Below, in pieces: positions 45,654 to 53,911 of a stretch of DNA of 64,000 nucleotides; within the stretch, counting starts at the first letter, position 1, and the number at the start of each line of letters is the position of its first letter. This stretch comes from Litoribacter populi (GTDB lineage: Bacteria; Bacteroidota; Bacteroidia; Cytophagales; Cyclobacteriaceae), in NCBI RefSeq assembly GCF_007483685.1, contig NZ_VMKN01000001.1, forward strand, positions 3,325,143 through 3,389,142, given 5' to 3'. A program made the translations under genes and the position numbers. The notes beneath the pieces are model-generated. The model was given only the letters and a program-made list of their open reading frames with translations, did not search any database and had not been told where the DNA came from.

Positions 45654-48095
45654 TTATTTATTTAATTTTGAAATCCATTTTTGTATAAATGAAGACTGAA
45701 GTTCACCTTCCTCTTCGTAATAATTCCCTGTATATTTATTTTTCTTCATATACGAATAGTTATATCCATAACCATATGTATACCCCTCATAATCGTAAAT
45801 ATCTCCTCCACCTTTGAAGCCGTTGAAAACCGCATAAAAGTCAGAAACATGATTGCTGGAATATAAATCGTTGATCATCAGCAAGTGTTTCTTATGGGTA
45901 TAGTTTTGTCTAACTATATAGAGATTGACATCTGAAAACCTCAACAAGTCCATTGTCTCAGAAACCAGTCCCACTGGCGGGGTATCAAGCACGATTACAT
46001 CGAACTGTTCCTTAAGACCGTCCAAAAACCCTTTCAACTTATCTTTCAATAAAAGCTCAGCAGGATTGGGCGGTACAGGGCCAGACGGTACGATGTATAA
46101 ATTATCATACTTTGTAGCCTGAACCACTTCATCCCCAGTGGCCGTACCCACCAATAAGGAGGATAAGCCTTTCTTATTAGAAACGCCCATGTATTGGGAC
46201 ACCTTCGGTTTTCTGAGGTCCATACCAATTAGACAAGTCTTCTTTCCACTAAGAGCCATAGCAGAGGCCAAATTAAGCGCTACAAAAGTCTTTCCTTCCC
46301 CAGACACGCTTGAGGTTACCAATATCGTCTTGCATTTTTTCTCACTGGCTATGTAGAAAAGCGCCGACCGCAAAGACCTGAACGACTCCGAGACCAAGGA
46401 CCTCGGATGTTCCGCAACTATCATGTTAGTATCCTTATTACTAAATCCCACTGTGCTAAGCAGCGGGATTTTCAAAAAGCTTTTAAGTTGAATCTGATCC
46501 ACTATCTTATTATTAAGATAATGATACAAAAGCAAAAATGCCAACGGAATCATAAAGCCTAAACCGACTGCCATTCCATAATTCTGCGGCTTTTTGGGAT
46601 AGATCAAACTACCCTTCTTAGCATAATCCAAAATAGCATTGTCTGGCACATTAGAGGCCTTAGCAATTCCAGCTTCTGCCCTCTTTTCAAGTAGATAGGT
46701 ATAGAGATTTTCTCTAAGCTTAAACTCCCTGAAAATATGAGTATAATTCGATTCCGCTTCTGGAAGGTTGGCAAACTGATGATCGTATGACCTTAGTTTT
46801 TCATAAATCTCCTTCTTCCTGCTTTCGGTATTCTGCACCAAGTTTTGAATGTTCTCAAAGACGTTTTCTCTGAGTCTATCGATCTGTTGGTCAAGCTGTG
46901 CCACATCGGGGTGATTGGGCTTCACCACAGAAAGTAACTTTCGTCTCTCTAACGATAATTGTACCAGATTTTGAACCAGACCATTTAAAAGTAAATCCGA
47001 AACACCAACTAAGGATGGAGCCACAACTTCACTGTAATCATTACCCTTATCAGATAGGTATTGCTCAAGCGACCGGTAATAGGCCAACTCAAACTCAAAG
47101 CCTTGAATTGTCTCCTCCAAGGACTCTATTCGTGTAAGCAAACCTCCAAATTCTTTATTGACATCCAAGAGCTTGTTGCTGACCTTAAAATTCTGCATTC
47201 TCCTTTCAACTGATTTCAAGGAGTCCTCAACCAAGAACAACTGGTCATCAATAAAAGCTAAGGTATTTTCAGAGATACGGTTCTTCTCTTTTAAATCATA
47301 CTCTAAAAAGGAATCCATCAATGCATTGACATAATCTCTTCCTTTTTCCACGACGGTGGACACCATACTCACCTCAAGTACAGACCCATAATTATTCTGA
47401 GGCCTAACTGTAACTGACCTCGCGTAACTATCTACCAAACTTGAAGGATGATGAATTTTAAAGCCAACCATGTCGCCAACTCTATTAGGATTAACCAAGA
47501 GGGCTTTAAACTTCAATTTACTGGTTTGGACAGTTTCACCAAACCGCAATTCCCTACCCAAAATATCATCTTCGCCAACAGAAGCCTTCGCTGACAAATA
47601 ATCCATAAGGCTAGTCTCCTCTCTGGAAAGAATATAAGTATCCTCAGATAAAATTGTTAAATGCACTATCCCATGAAGGTTTTGAGGAAACTCCCAGTCC
47701 ACTTCAATGCGAATGGGAGAGTTTTCATACATCTCAATTTCTTTGATATGAGTGGCGGCATAATAACTCACATCAAAATGAAGTTTTTTGAGCGCCTCTT
47801 CCGCAAGATTTTTGGAAGTAAAAAGTAGTATATCATTTTCAAGGTTGTTGTTACCCGAAAAAATCTGGGACCTATCCAAAATTCTGACCTCGGGCGAAAG
47901 GCTTCGCTTGATCATAATACTGCCTTTGACTTGATATTGCTCCACAGTATAACGGTGAAACAAGAAAACAGCCACCAATCCAATCGCTATGCAGGTAAGG
48001 TAAAGTGGCCAATAGCGCGAGTACTTAGTGATATAATACTTTATATCAATTGGTCTTTCCTCTTCCTCAAATTTTGATAAATCAATATTCTCCAT
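45654..48095 (-). CDS. wzc: polysaccharide co-polymerase and tyrosine autokinase (Wzc-type)
   Basis: This 813-residue inner-membrane protein has an N-terminal Wzz domain with a first helix at about 29-46, a long periplasmic coiled-coil part (about 260-470) and a second helix at about 520-540. A cytoplasmic BY-kinase domain follows, with Walker A SVSGEGKT (596-603), Walker A' GMDLRKP (about 634-640) and Walker B VIVLDTPP. The tail at 767-793 holds eleven tyrosines, the expected autophosphorylation cluster. Wzc controls chain length and export with the Wza-type protein encoded one base upstream. The dehydrogenase gene follows after 10 bases. Confidence 0.92.
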   Translation of the reverse strand: MENIDLSKFEEEERPIDIKYYITKYSRYWPLYLTCIAIGLVAVFLFHRYTVEQYQVKGSIMIKRSLSPEVRILDRSQIFSGNNNLENDILLFTSKNLAEEALKKLHFDVSYYAATHIKEIEMYENSPIRIEVDWEFPQNLHGIVHLTILSEDTYILSREETSLMDYLSAKASVGEDDILGRELRFGETVQTSKLKFKALLVNPNRVGDMVGFKIHHPSSLVDSYARSVTVRPQNNYGSVLEVSMVSTVVEKGRDYVNALMDSFLEYDLKEKNRISENTLAFIDDQLFLVEDSLKSVERRMQNFKVSNKLLDVNKEFGGLLTRIESLEETIQGFEFELAYYRSLEQYLSDKGNDYSEVVAPSLVGVSDLLLNGLVQNLVQLSLERRKLLSVVKPNHPDVAQLDQQIDRLRENVFENIQNLVQNTESRKKEIYEKLRSYDHQFANLPEAESNYTHIFREFKLRENLYTYLLEKRAEAGIAKASNVPDNAILDYAKKGSLIYPKKPQNYGMAVGLGFMIPLAFLLLYHYLNNKIVDQIQLKSFLKIPLLSTVGFSNKDTNMIVAEHPRSLVSESFRSLRSALFYIASEKKCKTILVTSSVSGEGKTFVALNLASAMALSGKKTCLIGMDLRKPKVSQYMGVSNKKGLSSLLVGTATGDEVVQATKYDNLYIVPSGPVPPNPAELLLKDKLKGFLDGLKEQFDVIVLDTPPVGLVSETMDLLRFSDVNLYIVRQNYTHKKHLLMINDLYSSNHVSDFYAVFNGFKGGGDIYDYEGYTYGYGYNYSYMKKNKYTGNYYEEEGELQSSFIQKWISKLNK

Positions 48096-48096
48096 C

Positions 48097-48918
48097 TCAA
48101 TTCCATCCTTGGGTTAAACCATAGAAAAATATGAACATGGTCACCAAGGTGGCTCCGAGTTGAAGGGATTGCACAAGGTTGTCCCCTGTTCCCACCTGTC
48201 GGATACGCATGGGTTCCAGATATAATATATCATTGGGTTGGATAAAATAATACGGAGAGGCTAAAAGTCTCCGATCATTGAGGTTAATTTGATGGATTTT
48301 TGTACCACCATCGTATTGGCGGATAATAAAAAGTTGGTTCTTCTTGGCCAAAATATTGGCTTCTCCCGCATTGGCCAAGGCGTCAAAAATAGTCGCCCTG
48401 TTTCTCATGATCAATTGGGTACCTACACTTGAAAATTCACCAAGTGTAGTATATCTTATTCCCCCGGTCCGCAAACGAACGAATACCTCTTCCTGAAAAA
48501 ACTCGTTAATTTCTTGTTGGACTTTTAATCTCGCTGACTCCTCACTCATCCCTGCTATTTCAATTTTGCCAAGCTTGGGAATCTCCACAAATCCATCCTT
48601 GTCAATGGTGTAACCCGTAAAATAAAAAATATCGCCACCCCCCATACCGCCACGGCCTCCTGCCATTCCTCCTCGCATAGAGCGAGATCCTTGAAATTCA
48701 AAAGCCTTGGTCAATTCTTCGTCGGAGGTAGCAAAATCAATATCCACAATATCGAAGGGTTGCAGAATATACTCATACTCTACTTCAGCATAGGGGATAA
48801 ACTCCTCTAGCCCGATCGGCTCATTATCTGGCAAATTCTGAAAATATGTAATTCTCCTGTTGCTGATACATGAACTTGCTAGCAGCAAAAGAAGTAATAA
48901 GTAAAACCCTTTATTCAT
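48097..48918 (-). CDS. polysaccharide export lipoprotein (Wza-like)
   Basis: This 273-residue protein has a lipoprotein signal (MNKGFYLLLLLLLASSCISN, lipobox LASSC with the cysteine at 17). A poly-saccharide export (PES) domain follows (about 45-140, YEYILQPFDIVDIDFATSDEEL), then SLBB-like repeats (GFVEIPKLGKIEIAGMSEE; ILAKKNQLFIIRQYDGG). A C-terminal hydrophobic helix (about 250-268) probably crosses the outer membrane. A Gly/Met/Arg-rich insert (MRGGMAGGRGGMGGGD, near 82-97) is unusual. It should form the outer-membrane exit pore for the polysaccharide and is the first gene of the wza-wzc-dehydrogenase run. Confidence 0.88.
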   Translation of the reverse strand: MNKGFYLLLLLLLASSCISNRRITYFQNLPDNEPIGLEEFIPYAEVEYEYILQPFDIVDIDFATSDEELTKAFEFQGSRSMRGGMAGGRGGMGGGDIFYFTGYTIDKDGFVEIPKLGKIEIAGMSEESARLKVQQEINEFFQEEVFVRLRTGGIRYTTLGEFSSVGTQLIMRNRATIFDALANAGEANILAKKNQLFIIRQYDGGTKIHQINLNDRRLLASPYYFIQPNDILYLEPMRIRQVGTGDNLVQSLQLGATLVTMFIFFYGLTQGWN

Positions 48919-49030
48919 CAGTACTGAATGGATATATAAAAATCCCCCTCAAAATTAGTTAATTCTTCAAGCAATAAAACCCCATTACCGTTTTCTTTGA
49001 AAAAGCTTAAATGGTCTTATGCTTTAGGGG

Positions 49031-49059
49031 GAAAGATACACATTTTTTTTTCCAACAAA
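49031..49059 (-). promoter_or_regulatory. candidate promoter for wza-wzc-dehydrogenase
   Basis: On the minus strand TTTG (49056-49059) and TATCTTTC (49031-49038) are separated by 17 bases and resemble the Bacteroidota -33/-7 pair, with one mismatch in the -7 box. It lies in the 160-base gap between the acetyltransferase and the export genes, so the export genes probably have their own promoter. Confidence 0.4.
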
Positions 49060-49078
49060 TCAAAAAATCATCAGGAAG

Positions 49079-49663
49079 CTATTTTACTACTCCGTAAACT
49101 TTTTCCCAATCCTTAACGTCTCTCAAAACCAAGGAACCAGCTCCAACGATTGCTCCTTTTCCAACATTAATACCAGGCTTTAAAATTGCACCGGCTCCAA
49201 TCAAGACGCTATTCTCAACTCGAACATTTCCGCATAAAGTAACCTGGGGAGCTATATGCACAAAATCTCCAATCATACAATCATGATCTACCGATGCTTT
49301 TGTGTTGATGATTGAGTGACTACCAATCATGCAGTCAGCCTGTATGACAGCCCCTGCCATCACTATAGTACCTCTGCCTAATTTACAGTATTTACTCATT
49401 ATTGCAGAAGGGTGGATAATAGTACCCCATTCCACCTTTCCCAAATATTCCGAAGCAATCCTTTCACGGGTTTGATTGCAGCCAATGGCGATGAAAAGCG
49501 TTTTTTCCAATGAAGGGGAAAATAGCGCTCTAATAGAGACTCGATGTCCAAGACAATCTCTAAGAAGTTCGTTTTTGTCTAAAACTCCGCACACCTGCCC
49601 CCCACTGCTTTCCAAAGCGTCTATCACCACCTTGGCATGTCCAGAGGCACCCACGATGTACAT
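49079..49663 (-). CDS. PglD-like sugar O/N-acetyltransferase (NeuD family)
   Basis: This 194-residue protein has the PglD architecture: an N-terminal Rossmann-like UDP-sugar binding part with MYIVGASGHAKVVIDALES and a C-terminal left-handed beta-helix of hexapeptide repeats (about 85-185; ending GINVGKGAIVGAGSLVLRDV). The motif VDHDCMIGDFVHIAPQV carries the histidine that activates the sugar amine. Such enzymes acetylate UDP-4-amino-sugars or sialic acid precursors. The GT4 gene lies one base upstream on the same strand. No aminotransferase or PglC-type sugar transferase is in the window. Confidence 0.85.
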   Translation of the reverse strand: MYIVGASGHAKVVIDALESSGGQVCGVLDKNELLRDCLGHRVSIRALFSPSLEKTLFIAIGCNQTRERIASEYLGKVEWGTIIHPSAIMSKYCKLGRGTIVMAGAVIQADCMIGSHSIINTKASVDHDCMIGDFVHIAPQVTLCGNVRVENSVLIGAGAILKPGINVGKGAIVGAGSLVLRDVKDWEKVYGVVK

Positions 49664-49664
49664 A

Positions 49665-50819
49665 TTATGACTGATTTAAAAGTTGCTGATATTCCTCCAA
49701 AATAAGTTGGTGCATTTTACGGCTATCAAATTTCGTTTTGATCTCCTGATAGAGATTTTGGGCAAACCCATACATCACTTCCCTTTTTACAAATGCGAAC
49801 TCCAAAGCCTCCTGTAAAACTTGTACCTTTTTGACAGGGTAAACCAACCCTGTTTTTTTATGGGTAATAATATCAATATTCCCGATAATATCCGAGCAAA
49901 TAACCGGACATTGCATCGCTCCAGCCTGTAAAATCACGTTGGGACAGCCCTCTCTATGAGAAGCGTGTACCAAAATATCAGAAATAGCCATATAATGCTC
50001 CACATGGTCGGACCAATCGATATGCACAATTTTAGGATGATCGGCGATCTTCCTGACAATTTCATCATCCAGCGGGTTTAGCTCCTGTTCCATAGGACCC
50101 AACAGTACCAGTTTTGACTTGGTAACGATTTTGGAATTCAAAAAGGCCTTTACCAAATCCTCAATCCCCTTGTCACGTACCATTCTACCGACTGCAAGAA
50201 TCACAAATTCATTATCTCCAGGCACTACTCGCATCATAGCTGCAACCAAATGATTTTCTTTCAATGAGTTCCGGTTAAAACGGTTCAAGTTCACTCCATT
50301 GGATGAGCCCTCACCTATTACCTTGACTTTATTAGGATCTACCAATTCCTCTTTGAGAATGAAATCCTTTAGAGAATTGGAATTTGGCCATACCTGATGA
50401 GCCAATCTAAAAGTCAGTTTTTCACACCAAATGAGAAGTTTCGCTTTATTCTTATGAGCCACCATATAAGGCATCCCTGCCACGGTATGAATCCGCACCT
50501 TTACCCCGGTAATCCAAGCTGCCATTATTCCTAAGAGCCCCGCCTTGGGAGTGTGAGTATGAACTATATCCGGTTTCTCCTTACGGAAAAGCTGAATCAG
50601 CAGCCATAAGCAATAAAGATCATGAAAAGGTGTGATTTTGCGAGTAAAGGGGATGGATATATGTTCAACCCCTTCATTTTTTTTTGCGTCATGGATTTCC
50701 CTACCCTCAGCACTGACCATTTTCACTTCCCAGCCATTCTCTTTCAAAAACCTCATCTGCCCCGTCAAAAGTAATTTTAGGGACATCGGTACTGTGGTAA
50801 TCCGTATTAATTTAGGCAT
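49665..50819 (-). CDS. glycosyltransferase family 4 (PglA-like)
   Basis: This 384-residue GT-B enzyme has TTVPMSLKLLLTGQMRFLKENGW at the N-terminus, the HTHTPKAGLLGIMAAWITG motif (about 90-108) common in PglA/WbpT-type transferases, and a donor motif SHREGCPNVILQAGAMQCPVICSDIIG (about 286-312) containing the GT4 glutamate. It probably adds a HexNAc residue to a lipid-linked acceptor on the cytoplasmic face. The PglD-like gene is one base downstream, so the two form a cassette. A good -7 box lies 29 bases before the ATG. Confidence 0.86.
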   Translation of the reverse strand: MPKLIRITTVPMSLKLLLTGQMRFLKENGWEVKMVSAEGREIHDAKKNEGVEHISIPFTRKITPFHDLYCLWLLIQLFRKEKPDIVHTHTPKAGLLGIMAAWITGVKVRIHTVAGMPYMVAHKNKAKLLIWCEKLTFRLAHQVWPNSNSLKDFILKEELVDPNKVKVIGEGSSNGVNLNRFNRNSLKENHLVAAMMRVVPGDNEFVILAVGRMVRDKGIEDLVKAFLNSKIVTKSKLVLLGPMEQELNPLDDEIVRKIADHPKIVHIDWSDHVEHYMAISDILVHASHREGCPNVILQAGAMQCPVICSDIIGNIDIITHKKTGLVYPVKKVQVLQEALEFAFVKREVMYGFAQNLYQEIKTKFDSRKMHQLILEEYQQLLNQS

Positions 50820-50847
50820 GTATATTCTATTACTAAACTGAAAAATG

Positions 50848-50855
50848 CAAAGATA
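50848..50855 (-). promoter_or_regulatory. candidate -7 box (TATCTTTG) for the GT4-PglD pair
   Basis: TATCTTTG matches TAnnTTTG exactly on the minus strand, 29 bases before the glycosyltransferase ATG. A TTG lies only about 14 bases upstream of it, so the -33 element is uncertain. A second exact copy is at about 50937-50944, near the phyH stop. Confidence 0.45.
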
Positions 50856-50966
50856 AAAACTTGAGTTTCAAGAGATATAGACGTCGCTTAAAAAAACCTA
50901 TAATCTGAATCCTAAAACCATTTTTTTGCACTTGATCAAAGATAAGCATATTGGGTGCCTAGATAG

Positions 50967-51767
50967 TTACGCGGGAATAATTTTTCTTAGAAATTTTTGT
51001 GGAAAATGCACCATCAGCACCCTAGCCTTTGACTTCCAACTACCTGAGTAATCCCTGTCGATAATTTTATTCAAACGGAAATCATCCCTACCCTTCACCA
51101 GCACGCAGTCAGGCTGAAGTTTTGACCACCGGGTACCGGGATAATTGTTATCTAAGGGGATAAATAGTTTATTGGAAGGCTTAGTGTATTGGAATATCAT
51201 GGAAGACCGGCGGTTTGAAGTGGCATTATGGGTACCATGCCATAATCGCCCGTCAAAAATAACAAACTGCCCCGGTTTGATTTTGACATTCACCAATTTG
51301 CAATCCGGGTTTCGCTTTTGCGCCTCATGCAGCACCTGCATATCATCCGTAAGGTCGACATAATACTTCTCACCGAGTTCCTGGGGAGTAATATTGAGAT
51401 GTTGGGATCTGGAAATAAGCTTAATAGAACCCGCTGTAACATTCTGCATAGCCAGCCACACCGTGACACCATCCCAAGTAGAATGCTCCACATCTATATG
51501 CCATCGATGAGTAACTTGAGGCTTCTGGTAAATAATTTGGCTGCTCCATAAAAGCAAATTGTCTCCTAGCAGTTTTGAAACTACATCTACCAATACCGGG
51601 TGGCTACCCAAGTCCACCATTTCAGGGACGATGCTATGCCTACCTTTCAACCAAGGGAGGAATTTTTCGGGCATCGCCGCGCATGCGGATAAAACTTGCT
51701 CAATCTGATCCTCGTTTAAGAGGTCGATGGCTTCCGTATAGCCATCTTCTAAAAATTTTTCTAACAT
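50967..51767 (-). CDS. phytanoyl-CoA dioxygenase (PhyH) family protein
   Basis: This 266-residue protein belongs to the Fe(II)/2-oxoglutarate oxygenases. The metal motif is HRWHID with His90 and Asp92, and the distal region LWHGTHNATSNRRS (about 176-189) gives the second histidine and the arginine that binds 2-oxoglutarate. FVIFDGRLWHGTHN is typical of PhyH. The frame extends to 51833, but I chose the ATG at 51767 because the longer start would overlap a good promoter and the extra residues are not family-like. The substrate is unknown; the gene lies near polysaccharide genes on the same strand, which hints at modification of a glycan or small molecule. Confidence 0.82.
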   Translation of the reverse strand: MLEKFLEDGYTEAIDLLNEDQIEQVLSACAAMPEKFLPWLKGRHSIVPEMVDLGSHPVLVDVVSKLLGDNLLLWSSQIIYQKPQVTHRWHIDVEHSTWDGVTVWLAMQNVTAGSIKLISRSQHLNITPQELGEKYYVDLTDDMQVLHEAQKRNPDCKLVNVKIKPGQFVIFDGRLWHGTHNATSNRRSSMIFQYTKPSNKLFIPLDNNYPGTRWSKLQPDCVLVKGRDDFRLNKIIDRDYSGSWKSKARVLMVHFPQKFLRKIIPA

Positions 51768-51803
51768 GACCCTGAGATTTGAAAAGTTATAAAAAATACT
51801 ATC

Positions 51804-51834
51804 TAAAAATACTTCATTCCCATTAACAAACAAA
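51804..51834 (-). promoter_or_regulatory. candidate promoter for the PhyH-family gene
   Basis: On the minus strand TTTG (51831-51834), a 19-base spacer and TATTTTTA (51804-51811) match the Bacteroidota pattern with one mismatch in the -7 box. It supports the ATG at 51767 as the start, giving a leader of about 30 bases. Confidence 0.5.
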
Positions 51835-51879
51835 CAATTACGTTACATTTTAATTGTATTTAAATAATTTCACCTAATC

Positions 51880-52251
51880 ATGGAATACCTTTATATAGTT
51901 CTGATCATTTTACTCTTTGCCGGAATTTTAATCTTTCCCATCTGGCTGTACTTAAGGAGAAGTACCGAGTTGAACATACAAGGGGATGATGTGACTTTTA
52001 TTTCCCCTATTAAGTCAGAAAACATCAGTTTTGAAAAAGACCTGAAGAGCTGGCAAATCCAGGAAGCATACTTTCTTTGGTGGGGAAAAGTGTACGCAAT
52101 TAATATGCAGTTTAACAACAGCAAATGGAAATCCATCAACTCTCGACTTCAGCCTGAAAACTATCATAAACTATTGCGGGTATTGACTGAGTATTATGCC
52201 GAAAAACGTATAGAAAAAAGGTCTAGAGGGCCCATTTCCGATCAGAAGTAA
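51880..52251 (+). CDS. hypothetical protein with N-terminal membrane helix, 123 aa
   Basis: I do not recognise the family. The first helix (about residues 4-27, YIVLIILLFAGILIFPIWLYLRR) is a membrane anchor, and the rest is a charged cytoplasmic part with several tryptophans (WQIQEAYFLWWGKVYAINMQFNNSKW) that could form a small beta-rich domain. It starts 113 bases after the divergent PhyH gene. Its last 29 bases overlap the end of the convergent CDF gene, an unusually long convergent overlap. The basic C-terminus follows the overlap. Function unknown. Confidence 0.65.
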   Translation: MEYLYIVLIILLFAGILIFPIWLYLRRSTELNIQGDDVTFISPIKSENISFEKDLKSWQIQEAYFLWWGKVYAINMQFNNSKWKSINSRLQPENYHKLLRVLTEYYAEKRIEKRSRGPISDQK

Positions 52252-53131
52252 AAGAAATGGTAAGCCATTTCTTATAAGGAACCTGCTGAAGCGCATCAAA
52301 AATCTCTTGGCGAATCAAGTCCATCTCCTGAATCCTAGGTTCAAATGCTTTTCTGTCCACGACATAGTCCACCTCTATAAAAAGTTTGCTACCCACTTTG
52401 GATACTCTGAGAAAGTATTCATTAAAGCCATATTTGGTCTTTATGGAGGAAATAATATTTTCTACGTCCAGTTTTATTTCACTTTCAGGTGACATTTCCA
52501 TCACCTCACGGACTTGTTTTTTGATCAATGCAGATGGTACCTTAATAAAATACCCTGACACCAGAAGTACCATCAAAGGATCAATGTAGGGGACAAAATT
52601 TTTATATCTCGTAAAGTTCAGGCCGAAGGCTAATGCAAAACCAAGCAAAACGGCCATACTCAAAAAGAAGTCCATTTTCCACTGCACCGCTTCCGCTTTG
52701 ATAAAACCTGACAGGGAAGCTTTGTACCTCTTTTCTAAATATCGATACACTAACAGGCACCCTACTGTAGCCAAAAAAGCGTACAAGGCAGACATTCCTG
52801 GATCAATCATCTGCCCTCCGGAAAGAATACTTGCCACCGCATTGGAAAAAGCGAACACACACAGAATGATGATGACCACATTTTTCAATAGAATAATGAT
52901 CGGTTCAAGCATTTCCTTGCCGAATGGGAATCTTTTGAAGTCATACTTTTGAATATAAGCAGCTGACCAGAGAGAACCAAGTGAGAGTGCCACACTAATC
53001 AGCGAATAAACCCCATCAAACAAGATCATCTGAGATTGCCCTAGCACACCCCAGACCATGGCCACTACGGCAAAAACGAATGCCCCGTAAGCCGAAACCT
53101 TCAAAACAAAACGCTCACTGACTTGCCTCAT
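52223..53131 (-). CDS. cation diffusion facilitator family transporter
   Basis: This 302-residue membrane protein has the CDF layout of about six helices in its first 205 residues, beginning with YGAFVFAVVAMVWGVLGQSQMILFDGVYSLISVALSL (the Asp in FDGVYS matches the metal-site helix 2). A C-terminal cytoplasmic domain follows (about 215-295). It is expected to export a divalent metal such as zinc, cobalt, iron or manganese in exchange for protons. The usual HxxxD of helix 5 appears replaced (PYIDPLMVLLVSGYFI), so the metal cannot be given. Its 3' end overlaps the 51880 gene by 29 bases. Confidence 0.82.
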   Translation of the reverse strand: MRQVSERFVLKVSAYGAFVFAVVAMVWGVLGQSQMILFDGVYSLISVALSLGSLWSAAYIQKYDFKRFPFGKEMLEPIIILLKNVVIIILCVFAFSNAVASILSGGQMIDPGMSALYAFLATVGCLLVYRYLEKRYKASLSGFIKAEAVQWKMDFFLSMAVLLGFALAFGLNFTRYKNFVPYIDPLMVLLVSGYFIKVPSALIKKQVREVMEMSPESEIKLDVENIISSIKTKYGFNEYFLRVSKVGSKLFIEVDYVVDRKAFEPRIQEMDLIRQEIFDALQQVPYKKWLTISFTSDRKWAL

Positions 53132-53168
53132 ACCCGTGAAACCTTCGCCTGTCAGGGAAAGTTTAACT

Positions 53169-53864
53169 TCAATGCATAACCAGCCTGAATCTCCACACCT
53201 CTCGTATATCTTCAGCCTTCACTTCAAAAGGCTTATAAATAGGGTTACCGGAGCAGAGCAACAGCTTTTCCTCTCCCTGCAGATGGTTGTAAGCAATCTT
53301 GAAAGTTACTCCATCCTGCTCAGTCACGATCACGTATTTCTCCCCGTCCTTCACGCTTCTCCAATCATCCACATACTCACATACAATCCACGCCCCTTCC
53401 GGAATCGGCAACATGGAATCTCCATCAACCTGAAACACCCGGTGTTTTTTGTCCGCAGGAAGAAAGGGAAGTGAAAATCGAGGTAACTCCCCGATGAAGT
53501 CCGGGTCGGAAAAACCTGCCAGATAACTGGCCTTGGCTTTTTGCGACACCACTTCGATGAGTTCTCGGCCTTCCGAGTCCACTGTGGTGGAAAGTATCCT
53601 CAGGTTGCGTCCACTGAGGTAGCGGTCTGTTTCCAGCAGTTCACGAAGTTTGTATTCGGAGAACTTTTCCAAATTCTGCCTCAGCAAGACATCCACTGAC
53701 ACACCCAAGTAATCGGCAATCACAAGGATTGTCTCCAGGGGTGGTGTGATGTTCAGTTCATACCCAGCAAGCTTGGACCTGCTGATCCCCATCGCTTCGG
53801 CCATTACCATCTGGGTGAGCCCTTTTTGCTTACGGAGAAATTTGATGTTTGAGTTTAAATACAT
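53169..53864 (-). CDS. XRE-type helix-turn-helix regulator with S24 (LexA-like) peptidase domain
   Basis: This 231-residue protein has an N-terminal XRE helix-turn-helix (about 6-62, LRKQKGLTQMVMAEAMGISRSKLAGYE). An S24 domain follows with the autocleavage bond Ala116-Gly117 in SYLAGFSD, the nucleophile Ser150 in VDGDSMLP and the general base Lys189 in VTFKIAY. All three match the LexA/UmuD self-cleavage scheme, so it is probably a DNA-damage-responsive repressor. Four GAAATA repeats lie directly upstream of its start. dinB and a DnaE-type polymerase lie nearby in the opposite direction. The CDF gene follows after 37 bases. Confidence 0.88.
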   Translation of the reverse strand: MYLNSNIKFLRKQKGLTQMVMAEAMGISRSKLAGYELNITPPLETILVIADYLGVSVDVLLRQNLEKFSEYKLRELLETDRYLSGRNLRILSTTVDSEGRELIEVVSQKAKASYLAGFSDPDFIGELPRFSLPFLPADKKHRVFQVDGDSMLPIPEGAWIVCEYVDDWRSVKDGEKYVIVTEQDGVTFKIAYNHLQGEEKLLLCSGNPIYKPFEVKAEDIREVWRFRLVMH

Positions 53865-53873
53865 ATTAAAATA

Positions 53874-53911
53874 GAAATAGGGAAATACTTTTTTTTTGAA
53901 ATAAAGAAATA
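53874..53911. repeat. four GAAATA direct repeats upstream of the S24 regulator
   Basis: GAAATA occurs at 53874, 53882, 53898 and 53906, giving spacings of 8, 16 and 8 bases (read as TATTTC on the regulator's coding strand). The cluster ends where the broken four-helix-bundle gene stops and begins 10 bases before the regulator ATG. It is placed as an operator for autoregulation would be, but binding is inferred. Confidence 0.55.

Noticed and set aside
50937..50944. Second TATCTTTG copy near the PhyH stop as a promoter
   Set aside because: It is too far from the glycosyltransferase start to be preferred over the copy at 50848-50855; it was kept only as a note.
50967..51833. Longer start (51833) for the PhyH-family gene
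   Set aside because: The extra 22 codons overlap a good promoter and do not resemble the family; the ATG at 51767 fits better.
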